Shown in pieces: positions 30,092-44,729 of a stretch of DNA of 54,987 bases. Every line of letters starts with the position of its first letter. The first letter of the stretch is position 1. A model generated the notes under the pieces. It searched no databases. It was not told the origin of the DNA and saw only the letters and a program-made list of their open reading frames with translations. The translations under genes and the position numbers were made by a program. The DNA is from Pseudomonadota bacterium (lineage in GTDB: Bacteria; Pseudomonadota; Gammaproteobacteria; Pseudomonadales; Halieaceae): assembly GCA_002862405.1 (NCBI GenBank), contig PKCZ01000145.1, forward strand, positions 1 to 54,987. Direction: 5' to 3'.

Positions 30092-31468
30092 TTACAGTAC
30101 GTCTCGATCGCCATCGACTTCGGCATCGCCTAGATCAAAGCGACGCAACTTTGTATACAAACTTTGACGGCTAAGACCGAGTAATTCGGCTGCTGAAGCG
30201 CGATTTCCACTGGTCAATTTAAGCGCGGCCTCTATACAGAGCGCTTCTATGACATCGGTCGACTCACGGACTAGTTCTTTTAAAGGTACACGACCTACGC
30301 GGCCTGTAATCTGTTCGATAGAGCGGGGCAAATGATCGTCGACGGATTGATCTGGCGTAATCCGCCTGCCAATGTCTCTTACAAAGAGCATGACACGTGT
30401 AGAGCCATTTTTACCGACCCTGGCCACCGACAATTCGATATCCACGGAGGATTCGGTTTCGGTCCTGAGAGTGGTCGAATACAAGCGTACGGATCCTTCT
30501 TGTTTGGAGTGATCCAGTACAATATTGAGATCGACGGCTGATCTGCCTATCCAGCGATCGGCCCTGCGGCCCTCAACGAGTTCTGGCGATACGATGCCGG
30601 CCATTTCTAAGAATGCATTATTGGCGGCTAAGACGATGCCTTGCTCATCCAGCTCCAAAATGCCGTCAGGTGCGTCGCTGAAAAAAGACTGAAACTCTGC
30701 ACCTGTAAGGTCGCGTTTGCTGTCATCCCTTAGCCGAATTAAGAGGCGTCCCTCGCCCGACTGGCGAAGATACGTAATCGCAATGTTTAGTTCTAAACCC
30801 GCGTCAGTATTGATCATTCCGTCTACGGTAGTAGTAACTGATCGCGCTTCCCGAGTCAGTCTATCGAGGGTGTTTCTTGCGTCATCACCGAGTCCGAGAG
30901 GAAAAGGTTTGCCCACTAGAGTGGCGCCAGCGCCAGCCAGTAATGTGGCTGCTACCGGATTTGCTTCAAGTATGCGGCCACTGGAATCGTCAACCACAAT
31001 AAACCCCTCAGAAACCATGTCTAGTAAGCGACGGTAGCGTGCCTCAAGTCGTCGTTTAGACCAGTAATCGCGTTCCATGGCGTGCTGAGCGTTCAGTAGC
31101 TGGTGTCTCAGACTCGCCTCCGGTAGTAGATCAATGGCTGCTACTTTGACATCGCCGGAATCAGCCTCTGCGCAAATCCAGCAAAGCAAGGGGACGCTGT
31201 TGCCACTGCGCGGTTCGATCGACGTATCGCACCGGACCGCTACGCCTTTATTGCGTCTTGCCTCGTCTAATCGCGACTCCAACTGAGCCCGTGAATCATC
31301 GCCCACAAGTTCGCTCAGCGGACGGCCAATCAGCTCTTCCGGTTGCAGGCTGCTTGAGGGACCGTTGACGCTGGCGTCGAGAATAATGCCGTTTTCATTG
31401 ACGAGGAATTGAAGACTTGCGAGGTGCTGAAGCAAGAGGTCGGAAGAGGGCGCTGATACGGTATTCAC
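30092..31468 (-). CDS. ppsR: PpsR/CrtJ photosynthesis transcriptional regulator (PAS domains + Fis-type HTH)
   Basis: PAS repeats, C-terminal IEALCIEAALKLTSGNRASAAELLGLSRQSLYTKLRRF. Confidence 0.93.
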   Translation of the reverse strand: MNTVSAPSSDLLLQHLASLQFLVNENGIILDASVNGPSSSLQPEELIGRPLSELVGDDSRAQLESRLDEARRNKGVAVRCDTSIEPRSGNSVPLLCWICAEADSGDVKVAAIDLLPEASLRHQLLNAQHAMERDYWSKRRLEARYRRLLDMVSEGFIVVDDSSGRILEANPVAATLLAGAGATLVGKPFPLGLGDDARNTLDRLTREARSVTTTVDGMINTDAGLELNIAITYLRQSGEGRLLIRLRDDSKRDLTGAEFQSFFSDAPDGILELDEQGIVLAANNAFLEMAGIVSPELVEGRRADRWIGRSAVDLNIVLDHSKQEGSVRLYSTTLRTETESSVDIELSVARVGKNGSTRVMLFVRDIGRRITPDQSVDDHLPRSIEQITGRVGRVPLKELVRESTDVIEALCIEAALKLTSGNRASAAELLGLSRQSLYTKLRRFDLGDAEVDGDRDVL

Positions 31469-31621
31469 TGCGAGTACTACTCCGATACTACAAAACGCGG
31501 CTCAGGCGTGACTATTGTCTTAGAAATCCGAATGTTACACAGCAGGGCAAGGGTCGTCATCATTATCTTTACACTTCCATGGTGATATATTTAATACGTC
31601 CATTTTTGAGTTCAAGATCAC

Positions 31622-31639
31622 TGTAATATTTAGTTGACA
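31622..31639. promoter_or_regulatory. Candidate PpsR/CrtJ site in the ppsR-bchF divergent region
   Basis: TGT-AATATTTAGTTG-ACA fits TGT-N12-ACA, ~80 nt upstream of bchF. Confidence 0.5.
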
Positions 31640-31719
31640 CCTATATAGCTGAACACTACCCTGCAAGTTAATAAGATGACGATAAATGTGCGTGTTGCGT
31701 ACAGAGCGGGGAAAGTGGC

Positions 31720-32250
31720 GTGAGTGATAATAAAAATGAAATAAACGGCACAGGTTTTTACACATTGGAGCAAAAGTGGCGCCGAGACGAAACAGTATGG
31801 ACGTTGGTGCAGGGCGTGCTCGCGCCGGTTCAGTTTTTGATCTTCGCAATCAGCGCAGTTTTCGTTGTGAATTTCCTGCTGAATGGGACCGGGCTATTTG
31901 CTGCCACCGTTTCGGTAGTTATAAAAACCGGCGTTCTCTACACCATCATGGTTACCGGAGCGATCTGGGAAAAGGTCGTCTTTGGTCGTTACCTCTTTGC
32001 ACCGGCGTTTTTCTGGGAAGACGTGGTGAGTATGGGTGTCATTGCGCTCCATACGCTCTATCTCGTCATGTTGTTAGCGGGCTGGGGTACACCGCAGGAG
32101 CAAATGTGGATGGCACTTGCAGCCTATGCAGCTTATGTAGTGAATGCGGTTCAATTCCTCCGCAAGTTTCAGCTAGCAAGATCATCGTCAACAGGTTCTT
32201 TAGGTGACGAATATATAATTGAAGACGTGCCCTTGGTCGCGCGCTTATGA
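31720..32250 (+). CDS. bchF: 2-vinyl bacteriochlorophyllide hydratase, GTG start
   Basis: FYTLEQKWRRDETVWTLVQGVLAPVQFLIF...YLFAPAFFWEDVVSMGVIALHTLYL; precedes bchN. Confidence 0.94.
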   Translation: MSDNKNEINGTGFYTLEQKWRRDETVWTLVQGVLAPVQFLIFAISAVFVVNFLLNGTGLFAATVSVVIKTGVLYTIMVTGAIWEKVVFGRYLFAPAFFWEDVVSMGVIALHTLYLVMLLAGWGTPQEQMWMALAAYAAYVVNAVQFLRKFQLARSSSTGSLGDEYIIEDVPLVARL

Positions 32251-33536
32251 GCTCCGTAATAGCAAGTACGGTCGGTGAACATCATCCGGGCCCTCAGAAG
32301 CAAGAGCGGGGTCAAAGAGCTGTCTTCTGCGGTCTCACATCCATTATTTGGTTACATCGCCGTATTCAGGATGCCTTCTTCCTTGTTGTGGGCTCGCGTA
32401 CTTGTGCGCACCTCATTCAATCGGCTGCGGGCGTGATGATCTTTGCGGAGCCACGTTTTGCGACCGCCATCCTGGGAGAGCGAGACCTCGCTGGTATGGC
32501 AGATTGCCATGAAGAGCTTGATCGCGTTGTGAGCGAATTGATTGCACGTCGCCCGGGTATTAATCGCCTGTTCCTTGTAGGCTCCTGTCCGTCCGAGGTG
32601 ATCAAGCTTGATCTAGAGACGGCTGCGGCCAAGTTACAAGTCAAACATGAGAATCGTGTGCGTATTTCCGCGTTTAGCGGAAGCGGCATTGAAACAACCT
32701 TTACCCAAGGTGAGGACCAGTGCCTGAAGAGCACGGTTGCCGAGTTGCCGACACTGGGAGCCTCCGAGGACAACCTCATTGTATTGGGCACGGTTTCGGA
32801 CATCGTGGAGGATCAGTTCCGGCGGTTATTCGATGACCTAGATATCAAAAATATCCACTTTTATCCCGGGCGAAAGGCGGGTGATTTACCTGCCGTGGGC
32901 AAAGGCACGCGGGTTATCGCAGCGCAACCGTTTGTTGGTGAAACGGCACGCGCCTTGATAGACCGTGATGCTGAGTTAATTAGCGCACCCTTCCCGTTGG
33001 GTGCTGAAGGGAGTAAGGCCTGGTTTGAGGCCGCTGCCGAGGCATACGGTGTCGATTCGGAGCGGACACAGCAAGTGCTTGAAATGCCGTATCAGCGCGC
33101 AAAACGTGCAGTGTCGGTTCATCGCTCAAAGCTCGAGGGAAAACGGATTCATTTCCTGCCTGATTCGCAACTTGAAATTCCCATGGCCCGTTTCCTATCA
33201 GAGGAGTGCGACCTGAGTGTCAATGAGATTGGCACCCCCTTTCATGATCAATTAGTGATGCGTGGAGAATTAGCTCGCCTGCCACAGGATGTACCCATGG
33301 TCGAGGGGCAGGATCTCGACCCGGCCTTAGCTCGTGTTCGAGCCGCGCGTCCCGACTTAACTGTCTGCGGGATGGGTATTGCCAACGCGCTGGAGTCCGA
33401 GGGGCTCCGGACTAAGTGGTCCATTGAACTTGTTTTCTCGCCCGTGCAGGGATTTGACCAGGCCGGAGATCTGGCAGGTCTTTTTGCCAAGCCATTGGCG
33501 CGCGAGGAGATACTGGAGGTCGGATCATGGAGCTGA
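32247..33536 (+). CDS. bchN: Light-independent protochlorophyllide reductase subunit N
   Basis: [60 protein letters not shown]. Confidence 0.97.
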   Translation: MSSVIASTVGEHHPGPQKQERGQRAVFCGLTSIIWLHRRIQDAFFLVVGSRTCAHLIQSAAGVMIFAEPRFATAILGERDLAGMADCHEELDRVVSELIARRPGINRLFLVGSCPSEVIKLDLETAAAKLQVKHENRVRISAFSGSGIETTFTQGEDQCLKSTVAELPTLGASEDNLIVLGTVSDIVEDQFRRLFDDLDIKNIHFYPGRKAGDLPAVGKGTRVIAAQPFVGETARALIDRDAELISAPFPLGAEGSKAWFEAAAEAYGVDSERTQQVLEMPYQRAKRAVSVHRSKLEGKRIHFLPDSQLEIPMARFLSEECDLSVNEIGTPFHDQLVMRGELARLPQDVPMVEGQDLDPALARVRAARPDLTVCGMGIANALESEGLRTKWSIELVFSPVQGFDQAGDLAGLFAKPLAREEILEVGSWS

Positions 33537-35057
33537 CGCTTTGGACCTATGAGGGTCCTCCCCACGTGGGTGCGATCCGCATTGCTGCGTCGATGCGCGA
33601 CGTTCACCTGATGCTGCACTCACCACAGGGTGACACCTACGCTGATTTGCTGTTCACCATGATTGAGCGTGAAGGCCGACGGCCACCGGTGACCTACACG
33701 ACGTTTCAAGCGCGTGACCTAGGTTCCTCGACAGCCGAGATGGTTGTGAATTCATTGCGTGAATCTGCCGAGCGCTTCAAGCCTCAGGTATTAATGGTGG
33801 CGGATTCATGCACCGCTGAACTGATTCAAGATCAGCCGGGGGCTCTGGCTTTAGGTGCCGATCTACCAGTACCCGTGATCCCCCTGGAGATGGCCGCTTA
33901 TACGCGAAAAGAGAACTGGGGTGCGGCGGAGACGTTTTATCAATTGGTGCGGGGACTGCTGTCCCGTCAAGCCCCGCCTCCTGGCAGCGAGCGGCCACCG
34001 CGAGACGCCAATACACGACCGAGTGTGAATCTTCTTGGGCCTACTAAGCTTGGATTCAGGTGTCGTGATGACGTGGTCGAGATAGAGCGCTTGCTCAACT
34101 CAATGGGCATTGACGTCAATGTGGTTGCGCCTCTCGGCGCATCCCCACAGGACTTACAGGCCATCCCCAAGGCTGATGCCAACGTCAATCTTTGCCCTGA
34201 GGTCTCCGATTTGACTTGTAGTTGGCTTGCTCGCACATTCGGAATGCCAACGATTAGCACGATTCCAATGGGCTGGGGTGCTACGCGAGATTTTATCGCC
34301 GAGGTCGCTACCACCCTGGATATAGATATCAATGTTGACGCAGTCGGTGAATCTCGTTTGCCTTGGTATTCACGTTCTATCGACTCGACCTATCTAACCG
34401 GAAAGCGTGTGTTTGTGTTTGCTGACGGAAGCCACGCGATTGCCGCCGCACGGGTTGCTCGCGATGAAATGGGCTTTGAGGTTGTCGGTTTAGGGACCTA
34501 CAGCAGGGAGCGAGCTCGTGATGTTCGTGCGGCTGCCAAAGAATACGGGTTAGAGGCACTCATTACCGATAATTACCTTGAGGTTGAAGCTAAAGTCCAA
34601 GAGCTGCAGCCCGAGATGGTCTTGGGAACCCAGATGGAGCGACATATTGCTAAACGTCTGGGGATTCCGTGTGCTGTCATATCCACTCCCGCCCACGTCC
34701 AGGATTACCCGGCCCGATACTCGCCACAGATGGGGTTCGAGGGTGCGAATGTACTGTTCGATACCTGGGTTCACCCTCTGATCATGGGTCTCGAAGAGCA
34801 TCTCTTGCACATGTTCCGTGATGATTTTGAGTTCAACGACAGCGTTGGACCCTCCCATTTGGGAAGTGAGGGCGAGGGCGCACGAGCGCAAGACACCTCA
34901 GGGGGTCATCAAACCGATGACGGGGCCGTCGTCTGGGCGTTTGAAGCCGAGAAAGAGCTAAAAAAGATTCCATTTTTTGTCAGAGGAAAGGCTCGTCGAA
35001 ATACAGAGAGATTTGCCGTTGAGCACGGACTTACCACTATCGAAGTAGACACGCTCT

Positions 35058-35086
<29 letters not shown>
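33527..35086 (+). CDS. bchB: Light-independent protochlorophyllide reductase subunit B
   Basis: [48 protein letters not shown]. Confidence 0.97.
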
Positions 35087-39693
<4,607 letters not shown>

Positions 39694-39694
<1 letters not shown>

Positions 39695-40398
39695 TGGCTC
39701 ATGTGAACTACCAACAGCGGCGCCAACAGATCGAGCATTACTTCGATCGCACGGCCGCGGACGTCTGGGCGCGACTGACCTCAGACGAGCCTGTGAGTGG
39801 CATTCGTGAAACGGTGCGCGCGGGTCGCGAGGAAATGCGAAATACCTTGCTGAGTTGGTTGCCTGAGGACTTGTCCGGTCGGCAGGTGTTGGATGCGGGC
39901 TGTGGCACTGGCGTTATCTCCATCGAGCTTGCGAAGCGTGGTGCTGAGGTGATCGCCGTCGATTTGTCACAGTCCCTGATTGAGCTCGCAAATGAGCGTT
40001 ATTCGACGATGGACGAGTACCACCGCATTCAATTCATTGTCGGTGATATGCGGCAATTAGAAGGTGAGCGTTTCGATCATGTGCTGGCGATGGACTCCAT
40101 CATTCACTACGCAGCCCAGGATGGGCTTAGGACGCTTGAGACGCTGGCGGACAGTGTTGATGAGTCGATGGTATTCACTTTCGCACCCAAGACCCTGCCG
40201 CTCGCGGCGATGCATGCTGTCGGAAAGTTTTTCCCTCGCAGCGATCGTGCGCCCGCCATCGAGCCAATTGCTCCCGCCGTTCTTTTGAGGTCGCTCGATA
40301 AATCGTCTGAATTGAGTGATTGGAAGGTGGGTCGAGAACACAGAGTTTCAACGGGCTTTTACACGTCTCAAGCAATGGAGTTAGTCAGAGAATGCTGA
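39694..40398 (+). CDS. bchM: Mg-protoporphyrin IX methyltransferase
   Basis: VLDAGCGTGVISIELAKRGAEVIAVDLSQSLIELANERY; between bchL and lhaA. Confidence 0.95.
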
Positions 40399-41822
40399 TT
40401 TCGCGCGAGCAATTCATGGCCTTAACCGCTCGAATTAACGAGCGATATCTGCCATGGCTGAACGTTGTTCAAGGTGATCTCACCCTGTCTCGTCTCGCGC
40501 GTCTGTCTCTCTTTCAGGTATCGGTTGGCATTTGTTTTGTACTGCTGAACGGTACGCTTAATCGGATAATGGTCGTTGAGCTGGGCCGAGCCGCCTGGCT
40601 GGTGTCGGCAATGTTGGCACTGCCGCTATTGCTCGCGCCGGCGAGGGTGCTTATTGGTTATCGCTCAGATACACATCAGTCCTTCTTGGGCTACCGGCGA
40701 CTTCCGTATTTGTGGATGGGAACCATGGGGCAGTTTGGTGGACTCGCACTGATGCCCTTTGTGCTCATCCTTATGACTTCTGCCGATGCCAGTGCCTCGT
40801 GGATGGGCTTTGCCATGTCACTGGGTGCTTTGTTGCTGGTGGGTGCGGGCATGCACACGACACAGACCGCTGGCCTTGCTTTGGCCACTGATTTGGCGTC
40901 CGAAAAGACGCGCCATCAGGTCGTGACAATGCTCTATCTGATGTTGTTAGTGGGTATGGTGATTGGTGCGCTCGGATTCTCGTTGTTACTCGAGCCCTTC
41001 AGTTATTTCAGGCTCATTCAGGTCATTCAGGGGTCAGCATTGGTTGTCGCCGGTCTCAATATTGTGGCCATGTGGCAAATGGAGCCCAGAAGACCCGATC
41101 TCACGAGCTTTGAGCTATCGCGACCCAGTTTTGGGCAGTCGTGGAGAGCGCTATCCGCAAACCCCGGTGCCCACCGACTGTTAATCGCAGTGGCCTTGGG
41201 AACGCTGGGCTTCAGCATGCAGGAGATTCTACTGGAGCCCTATGGTGCTGAAGTATTGGCGATGTCTGTCAGTCAGACCACGCGGCTCACCGCCATATTC
41301 GCGGGTGGCATGTTGATCGCAATGGCGCTGTCGGCGCGCTATCTCGGTCGCGGGGGTGAATCCATACGGTTGGCTGCGTATGGCGCTGTAGTTGGCGTTT
41401 TCGCCTTTGCTGCTGTCATTATGGCCGGTGCCTTTGATTCCCTGACTTTGTTCGCTGCGGGCACGTTACTAATCGGTATTGGCAATGGCTTATTTGCCGT
41501 CGGTACGTTAACGGCTGCGATGTTGTTGGCGGGTACCGCTACTGCGGGTCTCGTGATCGGGACCTGGGGTGCCGTTCAGGCAACAGCCCTCGGCTGCGCC
41601 GTGTTCCTAGGTGGTGCGCTACGAGATATGACGGAAGCCCTGATACAGGGAGGCATGATCAGCCAGCAATTGTCAGGCCCCGCGACACCTTATGGCGCGG
41701 TTTATCACCTCGAAATAATTATCTTATTCGCCTCGCTCGTTGCACTGGGACCATTGGTGCGGCGACTAGGCAATGACAAGGACCAACCACTCACAATGAA
41801 ACTTGCTGATTTCCCAAGCTAG
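40392..41822 (+). CDS. lhaA: PucC/LhaA family light-harvesting assembly protein
   Basis: LARLSLFQVSVGICFVLLNGTLNRIMVVELGRAAWLVSAMLALPLLLAPARVLIGYRSD; start overlaps bchM stop (ATGCTGA). Confidence 0.93.
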   Translation: MLISREQFMALTARINERYLPWLNVVQGDLTLSRLARLSLFQVSVGICFVLLNGTLNRIMVVELGRAAWLVSAMLALPLLLAPARVLIGYRSDTHQSFLGYRRLPYLWMGTMGQFGGLALMPFVLILMTSADASASWMGFAMSLGALLLVGAGMHTTQTAGLALATDLASEKTRHQVVTMLYLMLLVGMVIGALGFSLLLEPFSYFRLIQVIQGSALVVAGLNIVAMWQMEPRRPDLTSFELSRPSFGQSWRALSANPGAHRLLIAVALGTLGFSMQEILLEPYGAEVLAMSVSQTTRLTAIFAGGMLIAMALSARYLGRGGESIRLAAYGAVVGVFAFAAVIMAGAFDSLTLFAAGTLLIGIGNGLFAVGTLTAAMLLAGTATAGLVIGTWGAVQATALGCAVFLGGALRDMTEALIQGGMISQQLSGPATPYGAVYHLEIIILFASLVALGPLVRRLGNDKDQPLTMKLADFPS

Positions 41823-41846
41823 AAACCACTACCAGGAGGACACACC

Positions 41847-42605
41847 ATGGGTACTGGAGAAATTTACTTAGACTTTGCAGCGATCATGTTCACCGTATTT
41901 TGCGGTGCATTCGTGTACCTCGTGCTTTATCTTCATAAAGAAGGCAAGCGCGAAGGTTTTCCATTACGTCACGACGGACCGGTTGATACCTACAGCACAG
42001 GTGTAGGTGGCCTTCCGGATTCAAAAACTTACAAACTCGCACACGGTCAGGGTGAGCGTACGGTTCCCGGACCAATGCCTGATCAATATGAGCTCAAAGC
42101 TGTGCCTACGAATGCGTACCCGGGAGCGCCACTCGAACCCACCGGAGACCCCATGGTTGATGGTGTGGGTCCAGCAGCATATTCAATCCGCCCTGAGCGC
42201 CCCGATCTTACTGTCGATGGTGCTCCCAGGATCGTGCCGCTCCGTGTCGATAGTGATCATAAGGTTCATAAAAATGATCCCGATCCTCGCGGTAAAGCAG
42301 TTTACGGCTGTGATGGTGAGCGCGGTGCAACAGTTGTTGATTTATGGGTCGATCGTGCTGAGCCACACTTCCGTTATGCAGAGCTCGATGTCGGAGACCG
42401 ACGGGTGTTGCTTCCTATGACGCTTGCTCGTGTTAAGGCCGATGGCTCTGTTCACGTTAAATCGATCCGTGGCGATCAGTTCAAGCAAGTGCCAGGTTTA
42501 GCTAATCCTGATCAGGTGACCCTGCAGGAAGAGGACAAGATCGTAGCGTTCTATGGTGGCGGCACTATGTACGCCATGCCAGGTCGCCAGGGCCCCTGGC
42601 TATGA
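41847..42605 (+). CDS. puhA: Photosynthetic reaction centre H subunit
   Basis: GKREGFPLRHD...PDLTVDGAPRIVPLRVDSDHKVHKNDPDPRGKAVYGCDGERGATVVDLWVDRAEPHFRYAEL. Confidence 0.97.
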   Translation: MGTGEIYLDFAAIMFTVFCGAFVYLVLYLHKEGKREGFPLRHDGPVDTYSTGVGGLPDSKTYKLAHGQGERTVPGPMPDQYELKAVPTNAYPGAPLEPTGDPMVDGVGPAAYSIRPERPDLTVDGAPRIVPLRVDSDHKVHKNDPDPRGKAVYGCDGERGATVVDLWVDRAEPHFRYAELDVGDRRVLLPMTLARVKADGSVHVKSIRGDQFKQVPGLANPDQVTLQEEDKIVAFYGGGTMYAMPGRQGPWL

Positions 42606-43225
42606 ACGAGTACGGGAACGAACCGATTGCCGGGCTCCCTGGGGATCTACCAGAGGGGGAATACGTCCTCTGGCAGGCATCCCCAGATTGGGAGTCGTTG
42701 GCTAAGCGCGTATTTCAGGTCTATACCGCGTCGCTGTATTTTGTGGTGTTGATTGCTGGACACGCTACCTACCGCATCGTGGATGGTGCGTCGGTATCGG
42801 TATTGACCGGCACATTGGCGTGGCAAGGTGCCTTGGCGTTGACCGTCATTGGTATTTTGGCCTTCATGGCGAAGCTTTACGCTGAGAGCACGATCTACAC
42901 CATCACTAACCGACGTTTGGTTATTCGCTCGGGTGTAGCGTTACCAATGATCGTGAATCTGCCGCTAACCAAGGTCGAATCGGCGGGATTGCGGCGTCTC
43001 CGGGATGGAACGGGAGACATCACGTTCCTGCCGTTGGAGGGTACGAAAGTTTACTGGCTCATGCTTTGGCCACACGTTCGACCTTTCAGTTACCGACGAG
43101 TGCAACCGTTGCTCAGGGGTATACACGATCCTGATTCTGTTGCACGACTGCTGGTTACCGTCATTGAGGAAATGCACGAAACGTCGAATGACGAGCTTGA
43201 AGCGACCGAGATCGCTACGGTTTAA
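42602..43225 (+). CDS. puhB: Photosynthetic complex assembly protein PuhB
   Basis: GLPGDLPEGEYVLWQASPDWESLAKRVFQV; ATGA overlap with puhA. Confidence 0.93.
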   Translation: MNEYGNEPIAGLPGDLPEGEYVLWQASPDWESLAKRVFQVYTASLYFVVLIAGHATYRIVDGASVSVLTGTLAWQGALALTVIGILAFMAKLYAESTIYTITNRRLVIRSGVALPMIVNLPLTKVESAGLRRLRDGTGDITFLPLEGTKVYWLMLWPHVRPFSYRRVQPLLRGIHDPDSVARLLVTVIEEMHETSNDELEATEIATV

Positions 43226-43230
43226 CAGAT

Positions 43231-43247
43231 GCTAGTTCACAACTAGC
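43231..43247 (+). other. Hairpin immediately 5' of puhC Shine-Dalgarno
   Basis: GCTAGTT-CAC-AACTAGC perfect 7-bp stem, 3-nt loop. Confidence 0.6.
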
Positions 43248-43259
43248 TGGGGGGATAAT

Positions 43260-43739
43260 GTGGGTTGGCCCGGATTGCTATCCGGGGTGCTTCGGCACCC
43301 TATCTTTTTACTGCTGGCGCTACTGGCGCTGGCGTGGTCTCTTATTACTGTTAATGATCAGGGGTACCAAGGCCCGCCCCAGAAGCCCGATGTGCAGATC
43401 GTTGCTAGCGTTACCTTGAAAGTCGTTGATGGTGACGCCGGAGGCGTTATGATTCTTCCGTCGGGTGCCGCTGATCCAATTGTTCAGTACGACGCGGGGG
43501 AGGGAAGTTTCTTCCGGGGCGTAATGCGAACCCTTGTGCGTGAACGCTCAGCTCGTTCCATCATCGATAAGCCCGAATTTGTTCTCGAGTTAACGTCACA
43601 AGGTGGTCTGATTTTGTTAGACGAACTCACCGGCTACTGGATAGCGATAGAGGCCTTCGGTCCAGACAATTATCGTGAGTTTCGATCGATTTTTGATAAG
43701 GCTCGAGAATCCTCGCTCGTCATGGCGGATAGAAACTAA
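43260..43739 (+). CDS. puhC: Photosynthetic complex assembly protein PuhC, GTG start
   Basis: One TM then VTLKVVDGDAGGVMILPSGAADPIVQYDAGEGSFFRGVMRTLVRER. Confidence 0.9.
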   Translation: MGWPGLLSGVLRHPIFLLLALLALAWSLITVNDQGYQGPPQKPDVQIVASVTLKVVDGDAGGVMILPSGAADPIVQYDAGEGSFFRGVMRTLVRERSARSIIDKPEFVLELTSQGGLILLDELTGYWIAIEAFGPDNYREFRSIFDKARESSLVMADRN

Positions 43740-43742
43740 GCC

Positions 43743-44531
43743 ATGTTTTGGCCTGCTATAGCCACTGCTGTGTCCTCATGGTGGCTACTTACAGGACTCG
43801 CCCTTTTGTTGGCTCATCAGTCGGGGCAACGTGCTCGCGCTGGATTTATGTTGGTTTCCATACTAGCGTTGGCTGCCTTACTCCTTGTGCCGTTTAACGC
43901 AAGTTTGGCAACTCCGATGGCAGCAGCACTAGGATTTATCCTGGGTTTGGTCATTTGGTGTTGGTTAGAAATTAGTTATTTGTTGGGATACGTGAACGGA
44001 CCCAATCATCGGCCGTGCCCACCAGAGGTTGCAGTCTGGGACCGGTTCAAGGGTGCAGTCTCCACAACGATCTATCACGAGGCTTGCGTGGTTAGCGCGG
44101 TTGCATTTCTTGCTTTGATTAGTGGTACGGAACCTAATCCCACCGCTTTCTACACGGTGACTGTCCTCTGGTTAATGCGATGGAGTGCTAAACTAAATTT
44201 GTTTTTCGGTGTCCGAGCCTTCAACGAACGCTGGTTACCAGATCACCTGAATTATCTAGTTTCCTATTTGAGAACCGACCGTTTGAGTATTTTCTTACCT
44301 CTCTCTACGGCTGCAGGGTTCTTTTTGACCTACTTAATTTTTAAAAATGCGATTCTCGTACCTGATCTCACACAGCAGCTATCGTTTTATTTGGTTGGGA
44401 GTTTGATGCTTTTGGCGTCAATTGAGCACTTATTCCTAATGTTCCCAGTAAATGAAGCTGCCTTGTGGCGCTGGGCTCGCCCAAATGAGCCTAGGTTACG
44501 GGCTGTTCGGATCGAAAAAGATGAAATCTGA
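43743..44531 (+). CDS. puhE: Photosynthetic complex assembly protein PuhE (DUF3623-like)
   Basis: WSAKLNLFFGVRAFNERWLPDHLNYLVSYLR; position after puhC. Confidence 0.9.
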   Translation: MFWPAIATAVSSWWLLTGLALLLAHQSGQRARAGFMLVSILALAALLLVPFNASLATPMAAALGFILGLVIWCWLEISYLLGYVNGPNHRPCPPEVAVWDRFKGAVSTTIYHEACVVSAVAFLALISGTEPNPTAFYTVTVLWLMRWSAKLNLFFGVRAFNERWLPDHLNYLVSYLRTDRLSIFLPLSTAAGFFLTYLIFKNAILVPDLTQQLSFYLVGSLMLLASIEHLFLMFPVNEAALWRWARPNEPRLRAVRIEKDEI

Positions 44532-44729
44532 AAGCCTCTTACGTCTCATTTTCGTCCATCTTTCCTTGACGGGGTATATTTCCAGGAATAGTGTAGACGC
44601 TTGGGAATGCCGTTTCGTGTTCCCAACTGACTGGTGCTCCTGTAGCGCTTCCGTTTGCGGTTTTCGGTCGACGAAACACTGGTGAACCCAGCCAGCGATG
44701 AACGCGGTACTGAACGGGGGGCGTTCTAC

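Noticed and set aside
31687-31703. TGTGCGTGTTGCGTACA as a second PpsR box before bchF
   Set aside because: Spacing is 11 rather than 12 nt; kept only as a near-match
44662-44676. TTTCG-GTCGA-CGAAA dyad upstream of the hemN-like gene as a regulatory site
   Set aside because: Short arms, no match to FNR (TTGAT-N4-ATCAA) or PpsR consensus; insufficient support
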